From NCBI RefSeq assembly GCF_030010555.1, contig NZ_JASCQP010000040.1, positions 1-37,861 of the forward strand: 37,861 bases of DNA, written 5' to 3'. This document shows, one piece after another, positions 8,326-16,210 of this stretch (the stretch's first letter is position 1; every line of letters begins with the position of its first letter). The translations under genes and the position numbers were made by a program. The DNA is from Halomonas rhizosphaerae (GTDB lineage: Bacteria > Pseudomonadota > Gammaproteobacteria > Pseudomonadales > Halomonadaceae). A model generated the notes under the pieces. It worked only from the letters and a program-made list of their open reading frames with translations. It searched no databases and was not told the origin of the DNA.

Positions 8326-9063
8326 ATGGACCTCGATACCGACACCGGGACGCTGCCTGACTACCGTCTCTATGGTTCGCCCGACAGCGCCAACCTGGTC
8401 GTGCGCATGGTGCTCGAGAGCGAGGGCATTCCCTATCGAGAGGAGCGGGTCGACCGGGCCGCGGGTGGACTGGACGCCCCGGCCTTCCGTCGGCTCAACC
8501 CCCAGGGCCTGTTGCCGGTACTGGTGGAGGAGCGCCATGGAACGGCGCTCTTCGAGACCGGTGCCATCCTCTTGCACCTTGCCGAGCGCTGCCACGGCGC
8601 CCGCTTTGGAGAACCGGCAGGCCGCGGTCGCCTGCTGGCCTGGCTGTTCTTTCTCTCCAACACCGTCCACGCCGAGCTTCGACTCTGCTTCTACACGCCA
8701 CGCTATGCGCCTCGAGCGGGGGATGCCCAGCGGCTGCGCGAAGCACTGCGGCCACGCATGGTGGCGCATCTCATGCAACTGGAGTCGCTCTGCGAACATG
8801 GCCGGGGGCCCTGGCTGCTCGAGGACGGGCCCAGCGTGCTCGATCCTTACCTGGCCTGTCTGGTGCGCTGGATGCAGCTCTACCCCGTCGATGACCCCTG
8901 CCGTGCGCTTCCCTGGGAGCGCTTGCCGAAGCTTGTCGGCTTGCTGGAGGCGCTGGCCGAGCGGCCGGGCATCCGTCGTGCGGCCAACGCAGAAGGGATC
9001 GTGGGGCGGCTGTTCATCGCGCCCGACTACCCTGCCCTAGACCTGCGCGGCGTCACCGGCTAG
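8326..9063 (+). CDS. Glutathione S-transferase family protein
   Basis: The 245-residue protein is of normal GST size. The N-terminal thioredoxin-like domain (YRLYGSPDSANLVVRMVLESEGIPY) contains the Ser near residue 18 that often activates glutathione. It also has the cis-Pro segment GLLPVLV and the E-T/S glutathione-binding motif LFETGAILLHLAE. The helical C-terminal domain follows. The chosen ATG is 4 nt after the metF stop, so it is probably the last gene of the same operon. It may conjugate or transfer glutathione on a reactive product (aldehyde, thiol or acyl) of the pathway. The 3' end overlaps the convergent LysR gene by 27 nt. Confidence 0.87.
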   Translation: MDLDTDTGTLPDYRLYGSPDSANLVVRMVLESEGIPYREERVDRAAGGLDAPAFRRLNPQGLLPVLVEERHGTALFETGAILLHLAERCHGARFGEPAGRGRLLAWLFFLSNTVHAELRLCFYTPRYAPRAGDAQRLREALRPRMVAHLMQLESLCEHGRGPWLLEDGPSVLDPYLACLVRWMQLYPVDDPCRALPWERLPKLVGLLEALAERPGIRRAANAEGIVGRLFIAPDYPALDLRGVTG

Positions 9064-9996
9064 TCCGGGTGAGGGCATATTGGCTTCATCCAGCAGCCAT
9101 TCACGAAACTGCCCGGCGATCGGTCGCTCCAGGCCTTCGCCCGCACTGACCAGGTAGTACGCCTGGTCACAGTTCAGGGGAGAATCGGCCAGCACCGCCA
9201 ACTTTCCGGCACTCAGCTCCGCCTGGTGGAGCTCCCGGCTGCCGAGCAGCACGCCCTGGCCGGCGATGGCCGCCTCCAGTGCCAGTAGCCCGTTGCCGAA
9301 TCGCAGCTCCCGTAGCGTTCCGATGTCACGTCCCTGCTGCCTGAACCACGCTCTCCAACCGTAGGGCTCGTTGAGGCGGGTGAGGGTGCTGTCACACAGC
9401 AACGGCAGTCCGCACAGTGCCTCGACATCCTCCACGGTGGCGGCCAGGTCCGGTGTACAGATGGGCACCAGATCCAGGCTCATCAGCCGCTGGGGCGCCA
9501 GGTCCGCGTAGTTGCCGTAGCCGAGTCGCACGGAAACGTCGATGCCCGCGCGCTTGAGATCGGCCAGGCCGAAGTCGCTGTCACGGAGGCGATCCACCGA
9601 ATGCAGGCTCGCCTGCAGCCGCACTTCGGCGTCCGGGCAACGGGCGTAGAAACGGTGCAGGCGTGGCACGATCCATTTGGTGGCGAACAGGGGTTCGGCG
9701 CACACGGTGACGATCAGGCGCTCTTCGCCATAGGCGCGGATCTTGTCCACCGCACGACCCAGGGTATCAAACCCCTCATGCAGCTCCGGCAGGGCCACGC
9801 GCGCGGCCGGGGTCAGGCTGACCCGCCGGTGGTGGCGGACGAACAGATCGACGCCGAGATACTCCTCGAGCGACTTGATCTGGTGACTGATCGCCGCCGG
9901 CGTGACATTGAGCTCCTTGGCGGCCGCGGCGAAACTCCTGGTGCGCGCGGCGACCTCGAAATAGGAGAGGGCGATCAGGGGGGGGAGTCGTGACAT
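9037..9996 (-). CDS. LysR-family transcriptional regulator (GcvA-like)
   Basis: The 319-residue protein has an N-terminal winged HTH (PPLIALSYFEVAARTRSF, then the HTH helix AAAAKELNVTPAAISHQIKS) and a two-lobe periplasmic-binding-like effector domain. The sequence resembles the GcvA/AmpR branch, which includes one-carbon regulators. It faces the osmC-to-gst operon convergently and its 3' end overlaps gst by 27 nt, so transcription would interfere. It may regulate that operon in trans. The effector is unknown. The family call is firm. Confidence 0.92.
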   Translation of the reverse strand: MSRLPPLIALSYFEVAARTRSFAAAAKELNVTPAAISHQIKSLEEYLGVDLFVRHHRRVSLTPAARVALPELHEGFDTLGRAVDKIRAYGEERLIVTVCAEPLFATKWIVPRLHRFYARCPDAEVRLQASLHSVDRLRDSDFGLADLKRAGIDVSVRLGYGNYADLAPQRLMSLDLVPICTPDLAATVEDVEALCGLPLLCDSTLTRLNEPYGWRAWFRQQGRDIGTLRELRFGNGLLALEAAIAGQGVLLGSRELHQAELSAGKLAVLADSPLNCDQAYYLVSAGEGLERPIAGQFREWLLDEANMPSPGLAGDAAQV

Positions 9997-10141
9997 GGCG
10001 AATTCTCACGGCAATGGCGGTGGGGCACGGCCCGATCAAGTGCCCCGTCAAGGGTCACGATAAGCCCTGCCGGGAGAACGTCAGCTCGTCGCGCATCCCG
10101 GGCAGGCGCTCGCTCGATCCCGAGGCGAGCGCCGATGAGCC

Positions 10142-11161
10142 TCAGTCTCGCTCCTTCTTGAGCGTCTTGGTCCAGCGCTGCCGGGCATACTTGCGAAGGT
10201 TGGCCACGTTGTCGGTCTCGTCGACGATCTCCTGGCCCAGGATAGTCTCGATCACGTCTTCCAGGGTGATGAGCCCGACCCAGGTGCCAAGGTCGTCATA
10301 CACCACGCAGAGGTGCTGTCGGTCCAGGACCATCATCGTGAAGACCTGTTCGACGTTCTCCTCGGCCGACACCGACTTGACGGGATGCATCAGCGACTTG
10401 AGGTTCGCGTCCCCCTCCGCATGGTAGGTGTCGGCCTTGTGGACATAGCCCAGCGCCTGCTCACCGCCGTCCATCACGGGAAAGCGGGTGAAGGGCGAGC
10501 GCCCCAGGGCAACGTCGAACTCGTCTACCGTCATCTGCGGCTTCACGGTCAACGCCACGGTCCGCGGCGTCATCACGCTCTTCACCTGGATGTCGTGGAG
10601 GTTGAGGATGTTGGTGATGACCCGTGTCTCATCGGCCTCCAGCGCCTTCTCCTCGAGGCCGATCTGTGCCAGGGCTTTGATCTCGCCGCGCATGTCCGTG
10701 TCGTGGGCGCCCTTGCCGATGCGCTTGGTGATCTGTTCGGACATCCAGAGGAAGGGCTTCAGTATCCAGATCATGCCATCGAGCGTTGTGGCCATCATCG
10801 AGGAGAGTGGCCGCCAGTAGGTCGCCCCGATGGTCTTGGGAATGATCTCCGACAGGAAGAGGATCAGCAGGGTCATCACCGCCGAGGCGATGCCGAGCCA
10901 GGCCTCGCCGAAGACCACCGCCACCTGGGCCCCGACCCCTGTGGCCCCGACGGTATGGGCAATGGTGTTCAGGGTCAGGATGGCGGCAAGGGGCTGGTCG
11001 ATGTTCTGCTTCAGGCGGGTGAGCTTTTCGTGGAGCTCCGGTCTCGAGTCGCGCAACTGGGCGACATAGCTCGGCGTCATGGAGAGCAGCGCCGCCTCGA
11101 GCAGCGAGCAGATGAAGGACACGCCGATGGAAAGGATGGCGAATGCAGCCAGTAGTAGCAT
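10142..11161 (-). CDS. CNNM/DUF21 membrane protein with CBS pair (CorB-like)
   Basis: The 339-residue protein has an N-terminal CNNM (DUF21) membrane domain of about 150 residues with three to four helices, including LSEIIPKTIGATY, a strongly conserved family motif. Residues ~185-310 are a pair of CBS domains (SVMTPRTVALTV, FPVMDGGEQALGYV, then LCVVYDDLGTWVGLITLEDVIE). Related proteins (CorB, CorC, human CNNM) transport Mg2+ or control its efflux with ATP-Mg bound at the CBS pair. It lacks the C-terminal CorC_HlyC domain of long CorB proteins. No operon partner is evident. It sits in the inner membrane. Confidence 0.88.
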   Translation of the reverse strand: MLLLAAFAILSIGVSFICSLLEAALLSMTPSYVAQLRDSRPELHEKLTRLKQNIDQPLAAILTLNTIAHTVGATGVGAQVAVVFGEAWLGIASAVMTLLILFLSEIIPKTIGATYWRPLSSMMATTLDGMIWILKPFLWMSEQITKRIGKGAHDTDMRGEIKALAQIGLEEKALEADETRVITNILNLHDIQVKSVMTPRTVALTVKPQMTVDEFDVALGRSPFTRFPVMDGGEQALGYVHKADTYHAEGDANLKSLMHPVKSVSAEENVEQVFTMMVLDRQHLCVVYDDLGTWVGLITLEDVIETILGQEIVDETDNVANLRKYARQRWTKTLKKERD

Positions 11162-11304
11162 GGAGCCTCGATGGGTAGCCCGGGGACAAGGGAGTTGCCG
11201 GCAGTGACAGGATCATCGTTGAACGCCCCTCGGCTTGCAAGGCAGCCCGCCCGACGTTGGCGCTGAGGCACGCTCACCTCGTGATGTACGGTCCCGAACA
11301 GAAA

Positions 11305-11325
11305 GGCCTCCCGCGGAGGGAGGCC
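11305..11325 (-). terminator. Intrinsic terminator for the DUF4168 gene
   Basis: GGCCTCCC and GGGAGGCC form a perfect 8-bp stem around a 5-nt loop. On the minus strand it is followed by TTTC. It lies 43 nt past the DUF4168 stop codon. Confidence 0.65.
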
Positions 11326-11368
11326 CGATGGTGGCCGATGGGAGTCGGCGAGAACGTGTCCGTAGGGA

Positions 11369-11767
11369 TCAGGACTGTTCCTGGATCTTCTCCATCAGCT
11401 CGGGGTCCTGCTGGGCCGCCTGGCCGATGGCATTGAAGGTCTCCACATCCATGCCGCTGTCCTCTACGGCCTCGACCATCTTCTCGTTGGCCTCCATCTG
11501 GATGTCCTGCTGGGCCTGCTGCCCCTCGGCCTGCTGGAGCTGCTGGCTGTATTCCTGGGAAATGCTGGAGACCTCCTCGGCGGCAGCGGAGAACTGCTCG
11601 ATCTCCTCGTCGGAGAAGTCTTCGGCGCTGGCCTGGGGCGCCGTGGCGGCGGCTGACGGATCCTGCTGGCCGGTGGCGGCGGACCCATCCTGGGCGTGCG
11701 CGGCCGAGGTGGCCAGCAGGCCGGCAGAGAGCAGGGCGGCGGAGAACAGGGCAGTAAGCTTTTGCAT
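11369..11767 (-). CDS. DUF4168 family secreted protein
   Basis: The 132-residue protein starts with a clear Sec signal peptide (MQKLTALFSAALLSAGLLA, cleavage after AHA). A Gln/Ala/Ser-rich linker follows, then a small acidic helical domain with FSDEEIEQFSAAAEEVSSI and ETFNAIGQAAQQDPEL, typical of DUF4168. Members are exported periplasmic or surface proteins of unknown function, frequent in halophiles and cyanobacteria. The gene stands alone with its own terminator. Mature-protein composition is very acidic, as expected for a periplasm facing high salt. Confidence 0.85.
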   Translation of the reverse strand: MQKLTALFSAALLSAGLLATSAAHAQDGSAATGQQDPSAAATAPQASAEDFSDEEIEQFSAAAEEVSSISQEYSQQLQQAEGQQAQQDIQMEANEKMVEAVEDSGMDVETFNAIGQAAQQDPELMEKIQEQS

Positions 11768-11890
11768 GGATACCTCTTTGTGGCTTGCTTGCTTTAGCGG
11801 TTGCGCCCCCCTGTGATGCCTCCAGCCATAAGGAGTTCATGATGTTCTGTAACAGAATGTGTGGGTAGTGGCGCGGAATGCGCGACGGGG

Positions 11891-12745
11891 TCATGCCCTC
11901 GCCGGCAGCGACAGCAGCAGCGGCGAGCCGACCAGGCCCTCGGACAGACGGGTCGTGAGCACCTCCAGGATGGCATCATGCTCACCCGCCAGGCGCGTGG
12001 TGGTGACGCGCAGGCCGGGCGAGTTCGCCATCGCCTGCTCGCAGATCTCCGCGATATCGCCGCCTTCGCCGGCATGACGCCCCGGGGAGAGGAACAGCAT
12101 GGCGAGTATCACCTCGCTGTCGGCCATGGCCGGTGAGGCCAGCAGGTCGACCAGCAGCGGCTCGTTGAAGCGGTAGGCCTCGCCCTCGCGGCGCTCCATG
12201 GAGGCGAAGGTGACGCAGCTGGCCTCGTCGCTGAGCAGCACGCTGAGCTGGCCGGCCAGGTAGTTGCGCACCGCCGTGACCTCGGGAATCGGGCTGCCGT
12301 GATCGACCAGCACCACCTTCGGGGGCGAGAGGCTATCCATCTGCTCGCGAACGTTGTCGGCCAGCAGCTGTGCCAGGCGCAGGTCCAGCGGCGCCAGGGT
12401 GTCGACCAGCGGCAGCGCCACCTTGATGTCGAGCTTTGGGTACTGGGCCTGCACCTCGGCCAGCCGTTCCGGGAGGTAGCGGGTCAACGCCTGGCTGGGG
12501 CCGAAGAAGAAGGGCAGGATCACCAGCTCGGTCGTGCCCTGTGCCGCCAGCTGCTCGGCCAGCGGCCCCAGCGAGACCGCCTTCTGGCCCTCCAGTTCCT
12601 CCGCGGGGATCTTGTAGGAGTGCAGCAGGGAGGTGGCCTCGACCTCGTGGTCGGTGGTCCGGCTCAGGGCCCTGGCCAGGCGGCGCAGGTTGAGGGTGGC
12701 CTGGGGGCGCAGGGAGCCATTGTCGACGAGCAGGATCTTTCTCAT
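11891..12745 (-). CDS. Two-domain CbiX/SirB-type sirohydrochlorin chelatase-like protein
   Basis: The 284-residue protein is made of two tandem CbiX-like halves. The second half has the active-site HGS in VLVDHGSPIPEV and the metal-binding histidine in LSPGRHAGEGGDI. The first half keeps the fold (FFFGPSQALTRYLPERLAEV) but reads LVDNGSLRP, so the family His is replaced by Asn. Class II chelatases insert Co, Ni or Fe into a tetrapyrrole (cobalamin, F430 or siroheme). No other cobalamin or siroheme genes are visible. A heme monooxygenase-like gene lies 16 nt upstream in the same direction, so the pair may act in tetrapyrrole or metal handling. Confidence 0.83.
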   Translation of the reverse strand: MRKILLVDNGSLRPQATLNLRRLARALSRTTDHEVEATSLLHSYKIPAEELEGQKAVSLGPLAEQLAAQGTTELVILPFFFGPSQALTRYLPERLAEVQAQYPKLDIKVALPLVDTLAPLDLRLAQLLADNVREQMDSLSPPKVVLVDHGSPIPEVTAVRNYLAGQLSVLLSDEASCVTFASMERREGEAYRFNEPLLVDLLASPAMADSEVILAMLFLSPGRHAGEGGDIAEICEQAMANSPGLRVTTTRLAGEHDAILEVLTTRLSEGLVGSPLLLSLPARA

Positions 12746-12761
12746 GGAGGCCTCGGTGGGT

Positions 12762-13094
12762 TCAGGGGTCGTTCGCTTCGCTGACTATCTGGATGACCTC
12801 GAAGCCCTCGAAACTCGGCGGGCCCAGGTAGAGCCCCTCGCGCTTGCTCTGGCCGGCATTGGCGTGCGCCTTGCGGAAGGCCTCGGAGTGCGTCCAGGCC
12901 TCGAAGTCCTCGCGGGAGCGCCAGATAGTGTGGGAGGCGTAGAGCACGTGGTCCTCCTTCTCGGGGCCGCGCAGCATGTGGAACTCGACGAAGCCGGGCA
13001 GGCCCTGCAGGTGCGTTTCCCGCTCCAGCCAGATCTGCTCGAACTCCTGCGTTCTCTCGGGATTGACCCGGAAACGGTTCATGGCGATATACAC
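12762..13094 (-). CDS. IsdG/HmoA-type antibiotic biosynthesis monooxygenase (heme-degrading candidate)
   Basis: The 110-residue protein forms a ferredoxin-like ABM domain. It has Asn6, Trp67 and His77, the arrangement of the Asn-Trp-His triad described for IsdG-type heme oxygenases. MRFRV-like strand 1 (MYIAMNRFRV), the GFVEFHML strand and WRSREDFEAW are all present. Such enzymes open the heme ring with O2 and release iron. The gene is probably cotranscribed with the CbiX-like gene downstream. Cofactorless quinone monooxygenases share the fold, so heme cleavage is a good but unproven reading. Confidence 0.82.
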   Translation of the reverse strand: MYIAMNRFRVNPERTQEFEQIWLERETHLQGLPGFVEFHMLRGPEKEDHVLYASHTIWRSREDFEAWTHSEAFRKAHANAGQSKREGLYLGPPSFEGFEVIQIVSEANDP

Positions 13095-13220
13095 GGTGCT
13101 CGCTCCTTGTCGTCAGGCAGGGAAGGGAGGGGTGACGATGGCACCTTCACCGAGGCTGGGCAAGGCCGCCGCGAGCCGTCGCGCCGAACGCTGGCCACCG
13201 GCCAGCCACGCCCCGGCGCC

Positions 13221-13901
13221 TCAGGGCGTCACCTGGCCTTCGGCGATGGCCTCGCCGAGGCGGTCGACGGCGGCGGCCAGCTTCTCGTCGATGACGTGCA
13301 GCGTCTCCGTCCAGTCGTCGATGTGGCGCAGTTCCGTCCTGCCGTCCGAGATGCCGCGCAGGACGACGAGCGGCATCTCGAAGCGCATGCAGGCGCGCAG
13401 GCAGGCATAGCTCTCCATGTCCACCATGTCGGCGGCGATGGCGTCATAGGCCGAGCCCGAGACGACATTGGCGCCGGTCGAGAGCGTAGCCTCCCGGATG
13501 CCGGGAATGCGCAGGGGCAGCGGGACGGTCGCCGGCAGGTCGAGAAAGGGCGTGGCGCCCCTGGCGAAGCCCAGCGGGGAGGCGTCCATGTCGCGGTAGG
13601 TGACGGAGGTCGCCTGGTAGACCTCGGTCTGTTCGAGAACCCGGCTGCCGGCCGAGCCCAGCGACACCACGAGATGCGGCAGGCGCTGGTGCCGGGCGAG
13701 GGCGGAAAGCGCCGCGGTGAGCTCGACCGCCGCCTCGACGGGGCCGACGCCGGTCATGAAGGGGGTGAAACGCGCCTCGAGATGCGGGCCGTATTCGGCC
13801 TCGGCCGCCATCACGAAGAGGACGTCGCGGCCGCCCAGGGTCGTCAGCCTGGCCGCGCCGGACGTATCGGCCAGGGTGGCACGGGGAGGGGGCTTGGGCA
13901 T
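13221..13901 (-). CDS. 5'-methylthioadenosine/S-adenosylhomocysteine nucleosidase-like protein
   Basis: The 226-residue protein belongs to the PNP/UDP superfamily. The catalytic set of MTA/SAH nucleosidase is visible: an N-terminal Glu in VMAAEAEYGP, the Met-Glu ribose-binding pair in VDMESYACL, and the purine-protonating Asp in LRGISDG. The enzyme hydrolyses the adenine-ribose bond of MTA/SAH and recycles methylthio and methyl-donor by-products. The N-terminus is about 28 residues longer than usual, and no good ribosome-binding site precedes it. It lies 16 nt after the coiled-coil gene, so it is likely cotranscribed with it. It could instead be a futalosine-type nucleosidase. Confidence 0.82.
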   Translation of the reverse strand: MPKPPPRATLADTSGAARLTTLGGRDVLFVMAAEAEYGPHLEARFTPFMTGVGPVEAAVELTAALSALARHQRLPHLVVSLGSAGSRVLEQTEVYQATSVTYRDMDASPLGFARGATPFLDLPATVPLPLRIPGIREATLSTGANVVSGSAYDAIAADMVDMESYACLRACMRFEMPLVVLRGISDGRTELRHIDDWTETLHVIDEKLAAAVDRLGEAIAEGQVTP

Positions 13902-13917
13902 CGAGGCGAGTGCTCGG

Positions 13918-14205
13918 TCACTTGAAGCGATTGCGGGCGGACTTGATCGCTTCGCTCAGCGAGTCCCAGGCGCGCTCTGCGCCGGCCCTGATGTCATCCC
14001 AGGCGTCGTCGCTGGAGTGGCGCAGCTCCTCGAGCTTCTTGCGCATCTCCTCGCGCCGCGCCTCGAGCCGGTCGATCTCCTCCTCCCGGTCGATGCGTGC
14101 ATCGGCCTCGGCGCTGCGGGCGCGGGCCTTCAGCTTGTCCACTTCGGCCTGCAGCTCATCGAGCTTGGCGCGCAGCTTCTGTTCGTAGGCTTCCCTGTTG
14201 CTCAT
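13918..14205 (-). CDS. Small charged coiled-coil protein (sll1863-type stress protein)
   Basis: The 95-residue protein is almost entirely helical and charged, with a long heptad-like region (LRAKLDELQAEVDKLKARA, then RLEARREEMRKKLEELR) and a C-terminal WDDIRAGAERAWDSLSEAI. This pattern is typical of the sll1863-type stress-response family. There is no signal peptide or membrane segment. The start at 14205 was chosen because AAAGGAG lies 7 nt upstream; longer in-frame extensions run into the promoter region of the divergent DUF427 gene. Confidence 0.75.
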   Translation of the reverse strand: MSNREAYEQKLRAKLDELQAEVDKLKARARSAEADARIDREEEIDRLEARREEMRKKLEELRHSSDDAWDDIRAGAERAWDSLSEAIKSARNRFK

Positions 14206-14433
14206 GGGCTGCTCCTTTCCGTTTTCCGGTGCATGGAACCTTGAAGATAGCCTGTCGTCAGGCCGACAGGGCACTCCTCTCAGGGTGGCATACCGGTCGG
14301 GGGGCCTCGCAAGGTCGCGGTGCGCCTGCACAACCTCCATCGAGACCTTCGATGTAAGCGATTGGCCATCGGCGGTGGAGAGGCTGGCTGCTACCCTGCT
14401 CGAAACATTAGAAAAAGCATACAGGGAACCACC

Positions 14434-14763
14434 ATGACTGATGCCCCCGCGGCGCGCATCACGCTGCACCCACATGCCCACCGGGTGCGGGTCGTCATCG
14501 ACGGCACCCTGCTCGCCGACACCACTCGCGCCATCGAACTGCGCGAACGCGGCTACCCGCCGCGCCAGTACCTCCCCCGCGACGACGTGCGCATGGACCT
14601 GCTGACGCCTTCCGAGACCGTGACCCACTGCCCCTTCAAGGGCGATGCCTCGTACTTCTCGTTTGGTGAGCACAAGGATGTGGCGTGGAGTTATCAGCAG
14701 CCTATTGGCGGAATGGAGACACTTGCTGAGAAGTTGGCTTTCTATGATGACGAAGTTGAATGA
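14434..14763 (+). CDS. DUF427 domain protein
   Basis: The 109-residue protein has the DUF427 core: strand/turn VVIDGTLLADTTRAIELRERG, the PRQYLPRDDVRMDLL segment, the C-P-F-K-G motif (THCPFKGDASYFSF) and a WSYQQP C-terminal strand. These are small beta-rich cytoplasmic proteins of unknown function. The last ~30 codons are visibly AT-richer than the start, right at the border with the cassette region. The next element begins at the stop codon. Confidence 0.82.
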   Translation: MTDAPAARITLHPHAHRVRVVIDGTLLADTTRAIELRERGYPPRQYLPRDDVRMDLLTPSETVTHCPFKGDASYFSFGEHKDVAWSYQQPIGGMETLAEKLAFYDDEVE

Positions 14764-14826
14764 CCGGTTTCGACCCAAAGCGGCCATGCCGGAAAAAGGC
14801 AGCATGCCCGTTCATCCTTGTTATGC
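14761..14826 (+). repeat. Partial copy of the dispersed palindromic element, ending in core GTTATGC
   Basis: Right-half copy: CGACCCAAAGCGGCCATGCC, then GGCAGCATG and GTTCATCCTTGTTATGC. It matches the copy at 16210-16318 and ends in an attC-like core that marks the start of the first cassette. Confidence 0.75.
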
Positions 14827-14841
14827 CAAAAAGGAATCAAA

Positions 14842-15378
14842 GTGCGTGAGCAACTGCGGGATCTTACTGAAAAGGTGTATTGGGTATATGGCATCACAGA
14901 ACCAGACTTTGATCACGCAGTAGATCTAGCCAGGGAAATGATTGATGCAAGAACCGAGCAGTACGAAATAGAGGCCGCAAAGGTAAGAGAAGAAAGTCCA
15001 GACATCGCGGGAGACATTCTAGACGATGTTGCTTGCTACAGATATACGGATAATCAATATCTATGGCAATTCGCGTTGTGGCGATTGCAGGGGCTAATTG
15101 AGGCTGTTATAGCCCATCAGCTAATGGATGTTGGTGCCGGCAAAATATTATTTGGCTTAAAAGCAAAGCTAGAGGCTCTTCAATCGAAAGGTTACACTGT
15201 AGAAGTCGAGGGAATTGAAGAGTTGATCCTATGGGCTAATTTGAGAAATACGTTATCACGTGCACCACCAGAGCAATATCGGCCTGCACCATTAAGGGAA
15301 GAAGATGTTGTAGAGTATCTGGGGTTCGTTAAAGATCTTTATTTTCGGTGGAACAAAGAGAAGACTGATGCGAGTTAG
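14842..15378 (+). CDS. Cassette A: unknown all-helical cytoplasmic protein
   Basis: The family is not recognised. Starting at GTG with AAAAGGA 7 nt upstream, the protein has ~178 residues (a TTG at 14818 would add eight). It is predominantly helical, with acidic N-terminal two thirds and an aromatic WQFALWRLQGLIEAVIAHQL helix. A later LRNTLSR segment loosely recalls the R-N-x4-H motif of HEPN proteins, but the His is absent. No signal peptide or membrane segment is seen. The stop codon directly abuts an attC-like site. AT-rich codon use contrasts with DUF427 upstream, consistent with acquisition as a mobile cassette. Confidence 0.7.
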   Translation: MREQLRDLTEKVYWVYGITEPDFDHAVDLAREMIDARTEQYEIEAAKVREESPDIAGDILDDVACYRYTDNQYLWQFALWRLQGLIEAVIAHQLMDVGAGKILFGLKAKLEALQSKGYTVEVEGIEELILWANLRNTLSRAPPEQYRPAPLREEDVVEYLGFVKDLYFRWNKEKTDAS

Positions 15379-15450
15379 GCATAACAAGACGCTCGTTCAA
15401 ACGCAAACTACGCTGCGCTTGGTTTGCGCCACACAGCTTGGTCGTTAAAC
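15379..15450 (+). other. attC-like recombination site of cassette A (72 bp)
   Basis: It begins GCATAACAAG (inverse core RYYYAAC with one deviation) and ends GTCGTTAAAC, where GTTAAAC fits GTTRRRY exactly. Internal arms GCAAAC and GTTTGC pair around a CGCTGCG-containing centre, and outer CAAG/CTTG also pair. Cassette B starts 5 nt after it. Confidence 0.8.
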
Positions 15451-15454
15451 CCTT

Positions 15455-16150
15455 ATGCGAAAAATTGACGAAACACTAGCAGCATGGGAAAGCTCACTAA
15501 GTAAGTCTGTTGATATAGGCGGCTTATTTTCCCGAAATCCAGTCGCGCACAAATGGAAAGCACCATTTAGAAGTCTTTCGCTAAGAGAGACTGTTTCGTG
15601 GCGTACGCATGACCTGCTGGTGCAGTCGCTACTACTTTATGATTCGGGCCATTTGCTGGGCTCCAGGATATTGCTGCGATCAGCGTTTGAGACTGTAGCC
15701 GTGTTGATATACCTAAATCAGTTAACGCGCAAGGTTTTGACTGGCAACCTGAGCTTTCAGCAGTTCTCAGATACAACATCGAAATTACTTCTCGGCTCCC
15801 GTGATGGATCAACTTCGCACCAAGCAATTAATATCATTACGGTGATAGAGAATTGTGATAAGCGTTATCCAGGTATTAAAGCTCTTTATGGAGCTTTATC
15901 CGAAAGTTCCCACCCAAACTATGAAGGAGCCAGTATAGGCTACTCTGTAATAGACAAGGAGAAATTTGTAACCAGTTTCTCGAATAGATGGGCATCAATG
16001 TATAAGGCTAACCATATCGGCTCTATGGAGCTATGTATCACTACGTTTTATCATGAATACAACGAAGAGTGGACCGACGCTTTCGAAAAGCTCGAGTCCT
16101 GGGTAAGCGAAAATGATGATAAGCTCGAGGTGATAAAAGACAGAGTTTAA
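15455..16150 (+). CDS. Cassette B: unknown protein (DUF5677-like)
   Basis: The 231-residue helical protein has an Arg-rich helix, HLLGSRILLRSAFETVAVLI, followed by YGALSESSHPNYEG. This resembles the 'R-x-x-x-E ... S-x-H' layout of DUF5677/HEPN-like hypothetical proteins, but I do not recognise it with certainty. No membrane segment or signal is apparent. The ATG is 4 nt after the preceding attC core and has no evident ribosome-binding site, a common state for integron cassettes. The stop codon is part of GTTTAAC, a perfect inverse core. Confidence 0.72.
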   Translation: MRKIDETLAAWESSLSKSVDIGGLFSRNPVAHKWKAPFRSLSLRETVSWRTHDLLVQSLLLYDSGHLLGSRILLRSAFETVAVLIYLNQLTRKVLTGNLSFQQFSDTTSKLLLGSRDGSTSHQAINIITVIENCDKRYPGIKALYGALSESSHPNYEGASIGYSVIDKEKFVTSFSNRWASMYKANHIGSMELCITTFYHEYNEEWTDAFEKLESWVSENDDKLEVIKDRV

Positions 16151-16210
16151 CAAGCGCAGGCACTGGGACAAGTTTTCCGCGGAGCACAGCATTACATCAG
16201 CAGGTCCTAA
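16145..16210 (+). other. Degraded attC remnant of cassette B
   Basis: It starts with GTTTAAC, a perfect RYYYAAC inverse core overlapping the stop of cassette B, followed by AAGCGC. The expected right core is replaced by GGTCCTAAAT where the dispersed palindromic element starts. The right half seems lost or rearranged. Confidence 0.4.

Noticed and set aside
12633..13925. 430-codon open frame on the plus strand
   Set aside because: Covers three well-supported minus-strand genes (CbiX-like, ABM, nucleosidase) and gives low-complexity Gly/Arg/Ala sequence.
14206..14805. N-terminal extension of the coiled-coil gene to 14805
   Set aside because: It runs through the divergent promoter and the DUF427 gene; a good ribosome-binding site supports the start at 14205.
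14842..15378. Calling cassette A a HEPN toxin
   Set aside because: The catalytic His of R-x4-6-H is missing and no antitoxin partner is adjacent.
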